Assembly (NCBI RefSeq): GCF_045679555.1
Contig: NC_092089.1
Location: 6,543,659-6,607,658 of the forward strand
Direction of reading: 5' to 3'
DNA: 64,000 nucleotides
From: Salvelinus alpinus
Taxonomy: Eukaryota; Chordata; Actinopteri; Salmoniformes; Salmonidae
In this document: positions 34,501-46,149 of the stretch, one piece after another
How positions within the stretch are numbered: the first letter of the stretch is position 1
Layout: the number at the start of each line of letters is the position of its first letter
Position numbers and translations under genes: made by a program
Notes under the pieces: model-generated
Database searches by the model: none
What the model saw: the letters and a program-made list of their open reading frames with translations, nothing else
What the model was told of the DNA's origin: nothing

Positions 34501-36776
34501 GGCCTCTAGGCTGCCAAGTGAACCAACAATACCAGGGCCCCTAGGTTGCCAAGTGAACCAACAATACCAGGGCCCCAAGGCTGCCAAGTGAACTAACTAC
34601 ACCAGGGCCCCTAGGCTGCCAAGTGAACCAACTATACCAGGGCCCCTAGGCTGCCAAGTAAACCAACTACACCAGGGCCCCTAGGCTGCCAAGTGAACCA
34701 ACAATACCAGGGCCCCTAGGTTGCCAAGTTAACCAACAATACCAGGGCCCCTAGGCTGCCAAGTGAACCAACAATACCAGGGCCCCTAGGCTGCCAAGTG
34801 AGCCAACAATACCAGGGCCCCTAGGCTGCCAAGTGAACCAACAATACCAGGGCCCCTAGGTTGCCAAGTGAACCAACAATACCAGGGCCCCTAGGCTGCC
34901 AAGTGAACCAACAATACCAGGGCCCCTAGGTTGCCAAGTGAACCAACAATACCAGGGCCCCTAGGCTGCCAAGTGAACCAACAATACCAGGGCCCCTAGG
35001 CTGCCAAGTGAACCAACAATACCAGGGCCCCTAGGCTGCCAAGTGAACCAACTATACCAGGGCCCCTAGGCTGCCAAGTGAACCAACAATACCAGGGCCC
35101 CTAGGCTGCCAAGTGAATCAACAATACCAGGGCCCCTAGGCTGCCAAGTGAACCAACAATACCAGGGCCCCAAAGCTGCCAAGTGAACCAACTATACCAG
35201 GGCCTCAAGTCTGCCAAGTGAACCAACTATACCAGGGCCCCTAGGCTGCCAAGTGAATCAACAATACCAGGGCCCCAAAGCTGCCAAGTGAACCAACTAT
35301 ACCAGGGCCCCTAGGCTGCCAAGTGAACCAACAATACCAGGGCCCCTAGGCTGCCAAGTGAACCAACAATACCAGGGCCCCTAGGCTGCCAAGTGAACCA
35401 ACAATACCAGGGCCCCTAGGCTGCCAAGTGAACCAACAATACCAGGGCCCCTAGGCTGCCAAGTGAACCAACAATACCAGGGCCCCTAGGCTGCCAAGTG
35501 AACTAACTATACCAGGGCCCCTAGGCTGCCAAGTGAACTAACTATACATACTTCAAACTAAATAAATTCTACTGACCTTCTCCTTCAGGCTGCTGCAGTG
35601 TAATATCTCTGACAGCCGGATCATGCTGAGACAGTTGTCTGGGCTCAGCTGCTCCTGAAATATATGAAATGTAAAAATGTAAATGTATTTACCAGGGACA
35701 AAAACACACATTATTTAATCCTATTAAAGTTTCAACATCAATGTGAGAGTTTAAGCCAGAGTTTAAGCCAGGAAGCTAATTAATCTGTGGTCACCTGCAG
35801 GAAAGAGGAGCAGGCCTCGAACAGCCTGGTGTACTGGAGCATGGAGGAAGCCTGCATAAGGGGCAGGACTATCTCCATGGTGATGGTGATGAGCCCTGTG
35901 TAGACGTAGTCCACGATGTCACTCAGGATGCTGGAGGTGATCCCCTTCAATAATAACAATAATAACAATAATAATAACAATAATAACAACAATAATAATA
36001 ATAATAATAACAATAACAATAATAATAACAATAATAACAACAACAATAATAATAATAACAAAGCTAATAATAATAACAAAAATAACAACAATAATAATAA
36101 TAACAAAGCTAATAATAATAACAATAACAATACTACCAACAATAATAAAACCAATAATAATAACAACAATAATAACAATAACAACAACAATAACAATAAT
36201 AATACTACTACTACCACTAATAATAATAGTAATAATAATAATAACAACACTAATAATAATAACACTAATAATAATAATAACAATAATAACAAAAACAATA
36301 ATAATAATAATACCAATAATAACAATAATAATAATAATAATAATTAGAAAGATTATATTTTATTTGTACAGCGCCTTTCATTGACAGGCAGAAACCACAC
36401 AGCACTTTACATAAAAGTAAGCCTTCTCCTGTTTCTGTCGAGTGAAGCAGGACACTAGTCTAGTTTTACCAAAAAAACAAGCATTCTTTTTCTTTTAAAA
36501 AGGCAAAAATGCAAAAAAAAAGTGAAACAAGCCTACCTTGAGATCCACCTTGTCCTGGTTTGCCTCTCTGAAGTGGTGACAGAACATGGCTGTGAAGTAA
36601 GGACTGCTGGAGGCCAGGATGTTACGGTGACAGGGGATCTCTGTGTTATCTGAACAGAGCAGCACGTCAGTAAGGATCCTGTCCTGCCTCAGACTGTTCA
36701 GCTGCAGCAGGAGGGAGGAGGACTGTTCCTTGTTCCTGTAGTGGAACACCTCCACGTGTGGCTTTGATTGGTCCAT
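28581..36776 (-). CDS. klhl38: klhl38 (kelch-like 38), complete, 583 aa, 7 coding exons
   Basis: Kelch-like protein, expected to act as a substrate adaptor of a Cullin-3 ubiquitin ligase; muscle-expressed in mammals. Minus-strand coding exons are 36537-36776, 35795-35944, 35577-35654, 30427-30549, 29492-30256, 29188-29293 and 28581-28870. All borders are GT-AG and the frame is continuous for 583 aa (human 581). BTB spans about 32-130 (RILTDVLLCSDNTEIPCHRN, SSPYFTAMF, DIVDYVYTG). BACK spans about 135-240 (LSMIRLSEIL, FETLLAWIHHD, KVRLRYIHP). Kelch repeats follow from about 285 (LVLVGGRKNNEQ, LYVLGGL, IFVLGGL, IYMFGGEDAMQNPV, IYIIGGYTRR, LYVTGGR), ending SNTSKPP. MQNPVRMIQV and RRMHHAVTVL are KLHL38 hallmarks. 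The ATG lies 1 nt after a good acceptor (TCTTTTCCAG), so an upstream noncoding exon is likely. Intron 3 is 5 kb of minisatellite. Confidence 0.95.
28931..29119. repeat. 63-bp tandem repeat, 3 copies, klhl38 intron 6
   Basis: The unit starts 'gacaaaagacagaagagata' and includes 'caaagtcctaagtagaccaa'. It is confined to intron 6 (28871-29187). A poly-C run of about 15 follows at 29142-29157, close to the exon 6 donor. Confidence 0.95.
30647..35546. repeat. 35-bp minisatellite filling klhl38 intron 3, about 140 copies
   Basis: The unit is 'accagggcccctaggctgcc' then 'aagtgaaccaacaat'. Marker variants show higher-order structure. 'ctactaagtgtgcc' occurs at 31222, 32691, 33076 and 34476 (spacing 1469, 385 = 11 units, 1400 = 40 units). 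A trio of 'ctgacaagtgaactaactgc' units occurs near 30695, 32205 and 33985. The array ends 31 bp from the exon 3 donor and begins about 100 bp from the exon 4 acceptor. Confidence 0.98.
35949..36345. repeat. AAT/AAC trinucleotide tract, about 400 bp, klhl38 intron 1
   Basis: Mixed aat, aac and a few act/aag triplets. On minus it reads (TTA/TTG)n and runs straight into TTGAAG, the acceptor of coding exon 2. The poly-Asn or poly-Leu readings are artefacts of the triplet repeat. Confidence 0.98.
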
Positions 36777-37116
36777 TCTGGAAAAGAAAGGACATGGTTT
36801 GATTTGGGAGGAAATGGATTCGATTTGGTTTTATTTTTTTTCTCTGTAGAGATGAGTGTGTATAGTTTGGACAAGCCAACGACATGAATGAATAGAAAGC
36901 CTTGGTCAACTATTTTTCGCTAACATTTGAATGTTTTCTCCATCACACACACATATTTCCTGCAGAATCCAAGGCGTTTCCCACCTCCGACTGTGACTCC
37001 ATCACGATCATAAATACCTCAAATTGCTTTTAGAAATGGTATCTTCAGTAGCATGCTGTTTTCTGCACGAAGAACTCCCAATGCAGATAGCATGAGGCTC
37101 GTGATCAACATTCACT
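36777..37116. promoter_or_regulatory. 5' flank of the klhl38 coding start
   Basis: Unique sequence between the klhl38 first coding exon and the 62-bp array. A splice acceptor (minus TCTTTTCCAG) is at 36778-36787, so a noncoding exon and the promoter should be here or beyond the arrays; neither could be fixed. Confidence 0.45.
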
Positions 37117-39018
37117 TATTATAGGAGTCCTGTCATAACACAGCTGGGGGTCTAGGACTAGGCCAAACACCACGTCCTTATTATAGTAGTCCTGTCATAA
37201 CACAGCTGGGGGTCTAGGACTAGGCCAAACACCAGGTCCTTATTATAGTAGTCCTGTCATAACACAGCTGGGGGTCTAGGACTAGGCCAAACACCAGGTC
37301 CTTATTATAGTAGTCCTGTCAGCTGGGGGTCTAGGACTAGGCCAAACACCAGGTCCTTATTATAGTAGTCCTGTCATAACACAGCTGGGGGTCTCGGACT
37401 AGGCCAAACACCACGTCCTTATTATAGTAGTCCTGTCAGCTGGGGGTCTAGGACTAGGCCAAACACCAGGTCCTTATTATAGTAGTCCTGTCAGCTGGGG
37501 GTCTAGGACTAGGCCAAACACCAGGTCCTTATTATAGTAGAAACACCAGGTCCTTATTATAGTGGTCCTGTCATAACACAGCTGGGGGTCTAGGACTAGG
37601 CCAAACACCAGGTCCTTATTATAGTAGTCCTGTCATAACACAGCTGGGAGTCTAGGACTAGGCCAAACACCAGGTCCTTATTATAGTAGTCCTGTCATAA
37701 CACAGCTGGGGGTCTAGGACTAGGCCAAACACCAGGTCCTTATTATAGTAGTCCTGTCATAACACAGCTGGGGGTCTCGGACTAGGCCAAACACCAGGTC
37801 CTTATTATAGTAGTCCTGTCATAACACAGCTGGGAGTCTAGGACTAGGCCAAACACCAGGTCCTTATTATAGTAGTCCTGTCATAACACAGCTGGGGGTC
37901 TAGGACTAGGCCAAACACCAGGTCCTTATTATAGTAGTCCTGTCATAACACAGCTGGGGGTCTAGGACTAGGCCAAGCACCAGGTCCTTATTATAGTAGT
38001 CCTGTCATAACACAGCTGGGGGTCTAGGACTAGGCCAAGCACCAGGTCCTTATTATAGTAGTCCTGTCATAACACAGCTGGGGTGTCTAGGACTAGGCCA
38101 AACACCACGTCCTTATTATAGGAGTCCTGTCATAACACAGCTGGGGGTCTAGGACTAGGCCAAACACCAGGTCCTTATTATAGTAGTCCTGTCATAACAC
38201 AGCTGGGGGTCTAGGACTAGGCCAAGCACCAGGTCCTTATTATAGTAGTCCTGTCATAACACAGCTGGGAGTCTAGGACTAGGCCAAACACCACGTCCTT
38301 ATTATAGTAGTCCTGTCATAACACAGCTGGGGGTCTCGGACTAGGCCAAACACCAGGTCCTTATTATAGTAGTCCTGTCAGCTGGGGGTCTAGGACTAGG
38401 CCAAACACCAGGTCCTTATTATAGTAGTCCTGTCATAACACAGCTGGGGGTCTCGGACTAGGCCAAACACCAGGTCCTTATTATAGTAGTCCTGTCAGCT
38501 GGGGGTCTAGGACTAGGCCAAACACCAGGTCCTTATTATAGTAGTCCTGTCATAACACAGCTGGGAGTCTAGGACTAGGCCAAACACCAGGTCCTTATTA
38601 TAGTAGTCCTGTCATAACACAGCTGGGGGTCTCGGACTAGGCCAAACACCAGGTCCTTATTATAGTAGTCCTGTCATAACACAGCTGGGAGTCTAGGACT
38701 AGGCCAAACACCAGGTCCTTATTATAGTAGTCCTGTCATAACACAGCTGGGGGTCTAGGACTAGGCCAAACACCACGTCCTTATTATAGTAGTCCTGTCA
38801 TAACACAGCTGGGGGTCTAGGACTAGGCCAAACACCAGGTCCTTATTATAGTAGTCCTGTCATAACACAGCTGGGGGTCTAGGACTAGGCCAAACACCAC
38901 GTCCTTATTATAGTAGTCCTGTCATAACACAGCTGGGGGTCTAGGACTAGGCCAAACACCAGGTCCTTATTATAGTAGTCCTGTCATAACACAGCTGAAG
39001 GTCTAGGACTAGGCCAAC
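37117..39018. repeat. 62/55-bp minisatellite, about 31 copies
   Basis: The unit starts 'caggtccttattatagtagt' then 'cctgtcataacacagctggg' and 'ggtctaggactaggccaaac'. Short units lack 'ataacac', probably lost between the flanking 'ca' repeats. Marker variants gggagtc, gtctcgg and caagcac recur in blocks. Confidence 0.97.
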
Positions 39019-39058
39019 TTGTTATTGTTTGCTTCTAACCTAAGACATTGACATTGAA

Positions 39059-40216
39059 CGCAGCTAGTCGGATGATTGATCAGTCAGCAGCTAGTAGGAT
39101 GATTGACCAATCAGCAGCTAGTAGGATGATTGACCAATCAGCAGCTAGTAGGATGATTGATCAGTCAGCAGCTAGTAGGATGATTGATCAGTCAGCAGCT
39201 AGTAGGATGATTGATCAGTCAGCAGCTAGTAGGATGATTGATCAGTCAGCAGCTAGTAGGATGATTGATCAGTCAGCAGCTAGTAGGATGATTGATCAGT
39301 CAGCAGCTAGTAGGATGATTGATCAGTCAGCAGCTAGTAGGATGATTGATCAGTTAGCAGCTAGTAGGATGATTGATCAGTCAGCAGCTAGTAGGATGAT
39401 TAATCAGTCAGCAGCTAGTAGGATGATTGATCTGTCAGCAGCTAGTAGGATGATTGATCAGTCAGCAGCTAGTAGGATGATTGATCAATCAGCAGCTAGT
39501 AGGATGATTGATCAGTCAGCAGCTAGTCGGATGATTGATCAGTCAGCAGCTAGTAGGATGATTGATCAATCAGCAGCTAGTAGGATGATTGACCAATCAG
39601 CAGCTAGTAGGATGATTGATCTGTCAGCAGCTAGTAGGATGATTGATCAGTCAGCAGCTAGTAGGATGATTGATCAGTCAGCAGCTAGTAGGATGATTGA
39701 TCAGTCAGCAGCTAGTAGGATGATTGATTAGTCAGCAGCTAGTAGGATGATTGATCAGTCAGCAGCTAGTAGGATGATTGATCAGTCAGCAGCTAGTAGG
39801 ATGATTGATCAGTCAGCAGCTAGTAGGATGATTGATCAGTCAGCAGCTAGTAGGATGATTTATCAGTCAGCAGCTAGTCGGATGATTGATCAGTCAGCAG
39901 CTAGTAGGATGATTGATCAGTCAGCAGCTAGTAGGATGATTGATCAGTCAGCAGCTAGTAGGATGATGGATCAGTCAGCAGCTAGTAGGATGATTGATCA
40001 GTCAGCAGCTAGTAGGATGATTGATCAGTCAGCAGCTAGTAGGATGATTGATCTATCAGCAGCTAGTAGGATGATTGATCTGTCAGCAGCTAGTAGGATG
40101 ATTGATCAGTCAGCAGCTAGTAGGATGATTGATCAGTCAGCAGCTAGTAGGATGATTGATCAGTCAGCAGCTAGTGGGATGATTGATCAGTCAGCAGCTA
40201 GTAGGATGATTGATCA
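39059..40216. repeat. 27-bp minisatellite, about 43 copies
   Basis: The unit is 'cagctagtaggatgattgat' then 'cagtcag'. Each unit has a palindrome TGATCA. Because 27 is 9 codons, a QSAASRMID frame stays open for more than 200 codons; no splice or start evidence supports a protein. Confidence 0.97.
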
Positions 40217-40388
40217 GAAGTCCGTTGATCATTCTCAGCCAACAGAATGTTAGAATAACTCTGGTTGTTATTGCATCTGATTTATGGGTAAAACAAACTG
40301 ATGTTGATCATCAACCATGTTACAGTCAGCTACATTCAGCAGGTCAACCTCTACACCTCAGTACGACACACCTTCCTTACCTTGCCTC

Positions 40389-40510
40389 AGTCTTCTAATG
40401 CTTCTGAGGTAGGTATCCTTCCACTCTGTCTTCTAATGCGTCTGAGGTAGGTATCCTTCCACTCAGTCTTCTAATGCGTCTGAGGTAGGTATCCTTCCAC
40501 TCAGTCTTCT
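40389..40510. repeat. 38-bp tandem repeat, 3 copies
   Basis: The unit is 'tcttctaatgcgtctgaggt' then 'aggtatccttccactcag'. Confidence 0.93.
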
Positions 40511-40554
40511 GATTGCTCTGCTATCAGCAACATTCACCCAGACATTTCCTTCTC

Positions 40555-40561
40555 TCTCGCT

Positions 40562-40596
<35 letters not shown>

Positions 40597-40774
40597 CCTC
40601 CCTCTCTCCCTCTCTCTCTCTGTCTCTCTCTCTCTCTCTCTCCCTCCCTCTCTCCCTCTCTCTCTCTGTCTCTCTCTCTCTCTCTCTCCCTCCCTCTCTC
40701 CCTCTCTCTCTCTGTCTCTCTCTCTCCCTCCCTCTCTCCCTCTGTCTCTCTCTCTCTCTCTCTCTCTCCCTCTC

Positions 40775-40820
<46 letters not shown>
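40555..40820. repeat. (CT)n with CCCT interruptions, about 265 bp
   Basis: CT-rich microsatellite with a secondary period made by 'ccctccctctctccctc' recurring about every 58 bp. A second CT tract is at 40987-41075. Confidence 0.96.
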
Positions 40821-41138
40821 CTGCTGGTGGTTCTCTATAAGTGAAGGAGGGGTTGTTTGTAGAGAAACTGTTCTGGGTTTGTTGTTATGGTCTCTTTCCA
40901 TGAGGTCTCCGGCTCTGTGTACATTCCTGTTTAAAAATAGACCCCACTCTTTAGCAACACCCCAGCAGCCTCGCATGTGACTGCCCTTCTCTCTCTCTCC
41001 CTCTCTATCTCCCTCTCTTTCTCTCTCTCTCTCTCTCTTTCTCTCTCTCCCTCTCTCCCCCTCTCCTCCTCCTGTCTGCCATACACAACCCATGCTCCTG
41101 TATGTTTACATCAGTGATAAACAGAGATGATCTGGCCA

Positions 41139-43709
41139 GGTGCTGGGACAGTTACAGGAGAGGAGGCTGTGGCCAGGTCCTGGGACAGTTACAGGAGAGG
41201 AGTCTGTGGCCAGGTCCTGGGACAGTTACAGGAGAGGAGGCTGTGGCCAGGTGTTGGGACAGGTACAGGAGAGGAGGCTGTGGCCAGGTCCTGGGACAGT
41301 TACAGGAGAGGAGTCTGTGGCCAGGTACTGGGACAGTTACAGGAGAGGAGTCTGTGGCCAGGTGCTGGGACAGTTACAGGAGAGGAGTCTGTGGTCAGGT
41401 TATGGGACAGTAACAGGAGAGGAGAGGAGTCTGTGGCCAGGTACTGGGACAGTAACAGGTGAGGAGTCTGTGGCCAGGTCCTGGGACAGTTACAGGAGAG
41501 GAGTCTGTGGCCAGGTCCTGGGACAGTTACAGGAGAGGAGTCTGTGGCCAGGTGCTGGGACAGTTACAGGAGAGGAGTCTGTGGCCAGGTACTGGGACAG
41601 GTACGGGAGAGGAGTCTGTGGTCAGGTACTGGGACAGGTACAGGAGAGGAGGCTGTGGCCAGGTGCTGGGACAGTTACAGGAGAGGAGTCTGTGGCCAGG
41701 TGCTGGGACAGTAACAGGAGAGGAGTCTGTGGCCAGGTACTGGGACAGTTACAGGAGAGGAGTCTGTGTCCAGGTATTGGGACAGTTAAAGGAGAGGAGT
41801 CTGTGGCCAGGTGCTGGGACAGTTACAGGAGAGGAGTCTGTGGCCAGGTACTGGGACAGTTACAGGAGAGGCGTCTGTGGCCAGGTACTGGGACAGTTAC
41901 AGGAGAGGCGTCTGTGGCCAGGTGCTGGGACAGTTACGGGAGAGGAGTCTGTGGTCAGGTACTGGGACAGGTACAGGAGAGGAGTCTGTGGCCAGGTGCT
42001 GGGACAGTAACAGGAGAGGAGGCTGTGGCCAGGTACTGGGACAGTTACAGGAGAGGAGGCTGTGGCCAGGTGCTGGGACAGTTACAGGAGAGGAGGCTGT
42101 GGCCAGGTGCTGGGACAGTTAAAGGAGAGGAGGCTGTTTGCGAGGTGCTGGGACAGTTACAGGAGAGGAGGCTGTTTGCGAGGTACTGGGACAGTTACAG
42201 GAGAAGAGGCTGTTTGTGAGGTACTGGGACAGTTACAGGAGAAGAGGCTGTTTGTGAGGTACTGGGACAGTTACAGGAGAAGAGGCTGTTTGTGAGGTGC
42301 TGGGACAGTTACAGAAGAGGAGGCTGTTTGCGAGGTGCTGGGACAGTTACAGAAGAGGAGGCTGTTTGCGAGGTGCTGGGACAGTTACAAGAGAAGAGGC
42401 TGTTTGTGAGGTGCTGGGACAGTTACAGAAGAGGAGGCTGTTTGTGAGGTACTGGGACAGGTACAGAAGAGGAGGCTGTTTGTGAGGTGCTGGGACAGTT
42501 ACAGAAGAGGAGGATGTTTGTGAGGTACTGGGACAGTTACAGGAGAGGAGTCTGTTTGTGAGGTGCTGGGACAGTTACAGAAGAGGAGGCTGTTTGTGAG
42601 GTGCTGGGACAGTTACAGAAGAGGAGGCTGTTTGTGAGGTGCTGGGACAGTTACAGAAGAGGAGGCTGTTTGTGAGGTACTGGGACAGTTACAGAAGAGG
42701 AGGCTGTTTGTGAGGTGCTGGGACAGTTACAGGAGAGGAGGCTGTTTGTGAGGTGCTGGGACAGTTACAGGAGAGGAGGCTGTTTGTGAGGTACTGGGAC
42801 AGTTACAGGAGAGGAGGCTGTTTGTGAGGTACTGAGACAGTTACAGGAGAGGAGGCTGTTTGTGAGGTACTGGGACAGTTACAGAAGAGGAGGCTGTTTG
42901 TGAGGTGCTGGGACAGTTACAGAAGAGGAGGCTGTTTGTGAGGTGCTGGGACAGTTACAGAAGAGGAGGCTGTTTGTGAGGTACTGGGACAGTTACAGGA
43001 GAGGAGGCTGTTTGTGAGGTGCTGGGACAGTTACAGAAGAGGAGGCTGTTTGTGAGGTACTGGGACAGTTACAGAAGAGGAGGCTGTTTGTGAGGTACTG
43101 GGACAGTTACAGGAGAGGAGGCTGTTTGTGAGGTGCTGGGACAGTTACAGAAGAGGAGGCTGTTTGTGAGGTACTGGGACAGTTACAGAAGAGGAGGCTG
43201 TTTGTGAGGTGCTGGGACAGTTACAGGAGAGGAGGCTGTTTGTGAGGTGCTGGGACAGTTACAGGAGAGGAGGCTGTTTGTGAGGTACTGGGACAGTTAC
43301 AGGAGAGGAGGCTGTTTGTGAGGTACTGAGACAGTTACAGGAGAGGAGGCTGTTTGTGAGGTACTGGGACAGTTACAGAAGAGGAGGCTGTTTGTGAGGT
43401 GCTGGGACAGTTACAGAAGAGGAGGCTGTTTGTGAGGTGCTGGGACAGTTACAGAAGAGGAGGCTGTTTGTGAGGTACTGGGACAGTTACAGGAGAGGAG
43501 GCTGTTTGTGAGGTGCTGGGACAGTTACAAGAGAGGAGGCTGTTTGTGAGGTGCTGGGACAGTTACAGGAGAAGAGGCTGTTTGTGAGGTGCTGGGACAG
43601 TTACAGAAGAGGAGGCTGTTTGTGAGGTGCTGGGACAGTTACAGAAGAGGAGGCTGTTTGCGAGGTGCTGGGACAGTTACAGAAGAGGAGGCTGTTTGTG
43701 AGGTGCTGG
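41139..43709. repeat. 37/38-bp minisatellite with two domains, about 68 copies
   Basis: The unit starts 'gtgctgggacagttacagga' then 'gaggaggctg'. In the left domain (to about 42130) it ends 'tggccag' (37 bp); in the right domain it ends 'tttgtgag' (38 bp). The change is abrupt within a unit or two near 42130. In the right domain a block of about 480 bp is repeated (42720-43010 and 43200-43490, including the rare 'gtactgagac'). Confidence 0.97.
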
Positions 43710-43769
43710 CTGGCCTCGACACAGGGACCTGGGTAGTGTTACCTTGACAGCCATGTAAACACACACAGA

Positions 43770-43905
43770 CATGGTCTGCGTCTCAAATGGCACCCTATTC
43801 CCTACATAGTGCACTACTTTAGACCAGAGCCCTATGGCACCCTATTCCCTACATAGTGCACTACTTTAGACCAGAGCCCATAGGGAATAGGGTTCCATTT
43901 TGAAC
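43770..43905. repeat. Salmonid dispersed repeat, two copies
   Basis: 'ccctattccctacatagtgc' then 'actactttagaccagagccc' occurs twice in tandem; it is the reverse complement of the motif at 3540-3750. Confidence 0.75.
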
Positions 43906-44017
43906 CCAGACAGAGAGGTGGTAATGGCAGGGACAGCTGAATGTAAGACCTGGGTCACAACAACATGGATTAGCAATGGCATGTCTATGCACGCCCCAAA
44001 ATAGCTGTTTGTTAAAG

Positions 44018-44492
44018 CTGTTATAACTACTCATATGACTGTTATAACGACTCATATGGCTGTTATAACGACTCATATGACTGTTATAAAGACTCATATG
44101 ACTGTTATAAAGACTCATATGACTGTTATAAGGACTCATATGACTGTTATAACGACTCATATGACTGTAATACCGACTCATATGGCTGTTATAACGACTC
44201 ATATGGCTGTTATAACGACTCATATGGCTGTTATAACGACTCATATCACTGTTATAACGACTCATATGACTGTTATAAAGACTCATATGACTGTTATAAC
44301 GACTCATATGACTGCTATAACGACTCATATGACTGTTATACCGACTCATATGGCTGTTATAACGACTCATATGACTGTTATAACGACTCATATGACTGTT
44401 ATAACGACTCATATGACTGTTATAACGACTCATATGGCTGTTATAACGACTCATGTGACTGTTATAACGACTCATGTGACTGTTATAACTGG
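44018..44492. repeat. 21-bp minisatellite, about 22 copies
   Basis: The unit is 'gactgttataacgactcata' plus t. It contains the palindrome CATATG. 21 is 7 codons, so both strands read through. Confidence 0.97.
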
Positions 44493-44690
44493 TTCGGGTT
44501 TGGAATGAATTCCCTCCGTGGTCATTCATCACCGCTCAGCTGAAACCCGGTCCATGACTGATAGACCTGTTCAAAACAACACAGCGGGTTTCAGGTTCAG
44601 TCCCGGAGCGGGATCACAAATCAACGAGGAGGACAGCGTCGACAGAAGAAGTGTTGTTGACTCATCCAGTGGGAAAGTAAATGTCATGTA

Positions 44691-45516
44691 CACTGAACAA
44701 AACACAAATAAATAAAAAAATAAAAAAATATAAACACAAACATGCAACAATTTCAACGATTTTACCGAGTTACAGTTTATTTAAAGGAAATCAGTCAATT
44801 GAAATGAATTCATTAGGTCCTAATCTATGGATGTCACATGTGTTGGCAGGGGCACAGCCTAGGAGGGCATAGGCCCACCCACTGGGGATCCAGGCCCAGG
44901 CCCAGCCAATCAGAATTAGTTTTTTCCCCACAAAAGGGTTTTATTACAGACAGAAATACTCCTCAGTTTCATCAGCTGTCCAGGTGGCTGGTCTCAGACG
45001 ATCCCGCAGGTGAAGAAGCCGGATGTGGAGGTCCTGGGCTGGCGTGGTTACACGTGGTCTGCGGTTGTGTGGCTGGTTGGATGTACTGACAAATTCTCTA
45101 AAATTATGTTGGAGGCGGCTTATGGTAGAGAAATAAACATTCAACTCTCTGGGAACAGCTCTGGTGGACATTCCTGTAGTCGGCATGCCAACTACACGCT
45201 CCCTCAACTAGAGACATCTGTGGCATTGTGTTGTGTGACAAAACTGCACATTTTCATAGAGTGGCCTTTTATTGTCCCCCAGCACAAGGTGCACCTGTGT
45301 AATGATCATGCTGTTTAATCGACTTATTGATATGCCACACCTGTCAGGTTGATGGATTATCTTGGCGAAGGAGAAATACTCACTAACAGGAATGCAAACA
45401 AATCTGTGAACAAATTATTCTGAGAAATAATATTTTTGTGCGTATGGAAGAATTCTGGGATGTTTTAATTCAGTTCATGAAACATGGGATCAAGTTGCAA
45501 TTATATTAGTCAGTAT
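44691..45516 (-). mobile_element. Internally deleted Tc1-like transposon (about 826 bp)
   Basis: The ends resemble inverted repeats (left 'cactgaacaaaacacaaata', right reading 'TATACTGACTAATATAAT' on minus), flanked by TA. On minus 44944-45207 keeps the N-terminal third of a Tc1 transposase: MRERVVGMPTTGMSTRAVPR, then VYFSTISRLQHNFREF and RRPRVTTPAQDLHIRLLHLR, i.e. the paired-like helix-turn-helix DNA-binding domain. The sequence then jumps to the 3' terminal part (frame ends TADETEEYFCL), so the DDE domain is gone. A common non-autonomous salmonid family, as I remember it. Confidence 0.82.
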
Positions 45517-45837
45517 ATACGCCCAAAGCAAACGCATGTGGTTCACCTAAGCCTTTTTAAATGGGTTTCACCATTCTACATTCAGTTGGCATTGATCCTG
45601 AGCTTTATATCGTAGGTCAGACTATCCCTGGTTATTTAACGTGTTGATCCTGGTTCACTTTCATCCAGTGAAATACTCCACCGCCATCTAGTGTTGATGT
45701 CCTGCTACCAGCCGTGTGGTGTGTGGGGGGGGGGGGGCAAGAGGATTTCTCCTTGTCTAATTGAATAAGTAACACCTCCTTACAACACATCTTTATTTCC
45801 TGTTCCTGTTAAATATACAGCTGAGATTTCACACTGA
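45517..45837. other. No gene recognised; poly-G run
   Basis: Unique sequence with a G run of about 13 at 45725. Confidence 0.45.
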
Positions 45838-46035
45838 GTCTGAACTGCTCCTTACCTTGTAGTGCCCTACTTCTGGCCAGAGATACACAATAGAGGGAAC
45901 AAGGGTTCCATCTGGGACACACCCTAGAACAAAGTGTCTGAACTGCTCCTTACCTTGTAGTGCCCTACTTCTGGCCAGAGATACACAATAGAGGGAACAA
46001 GGGTTCTATCTGGGACACACCCTAGAACAAAGTGT
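45838..46035. repeat. 98-bp direct duplication inside a dispersed repeat
   Basis: Two near-identical 98-bp units start 'gtctgaactgctccttacct'. They contain a diverged form of the salmonid dispersed motif ('tgccctacttctggccagag'). Confidence 0.9.
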
Positions 46036-46149
46036 CTGTCCCTCTGCTTTGCTAAGTGACGTATCACCGTCAGGAGAAGATTCCATCTTCAAGATGAGCC
46101 TTCAGTCAGAATGTCTGCTTCTACAATCTATTATCACTACCCTCTGGCC

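Noticed and set aside
35780-36347. Poly-Asn (plus) and poly-Leu (minus) proteins
   Set aside because: They are the AAT/AAC tract of klhl38 intron 1; only the last 50 codons on minus (35795-35944) are a real exon.
39048-40253. QSAASRMID repeat frames
   Set aside because: 27-bp repeat artefact; an internal stop splits it and no family is known.
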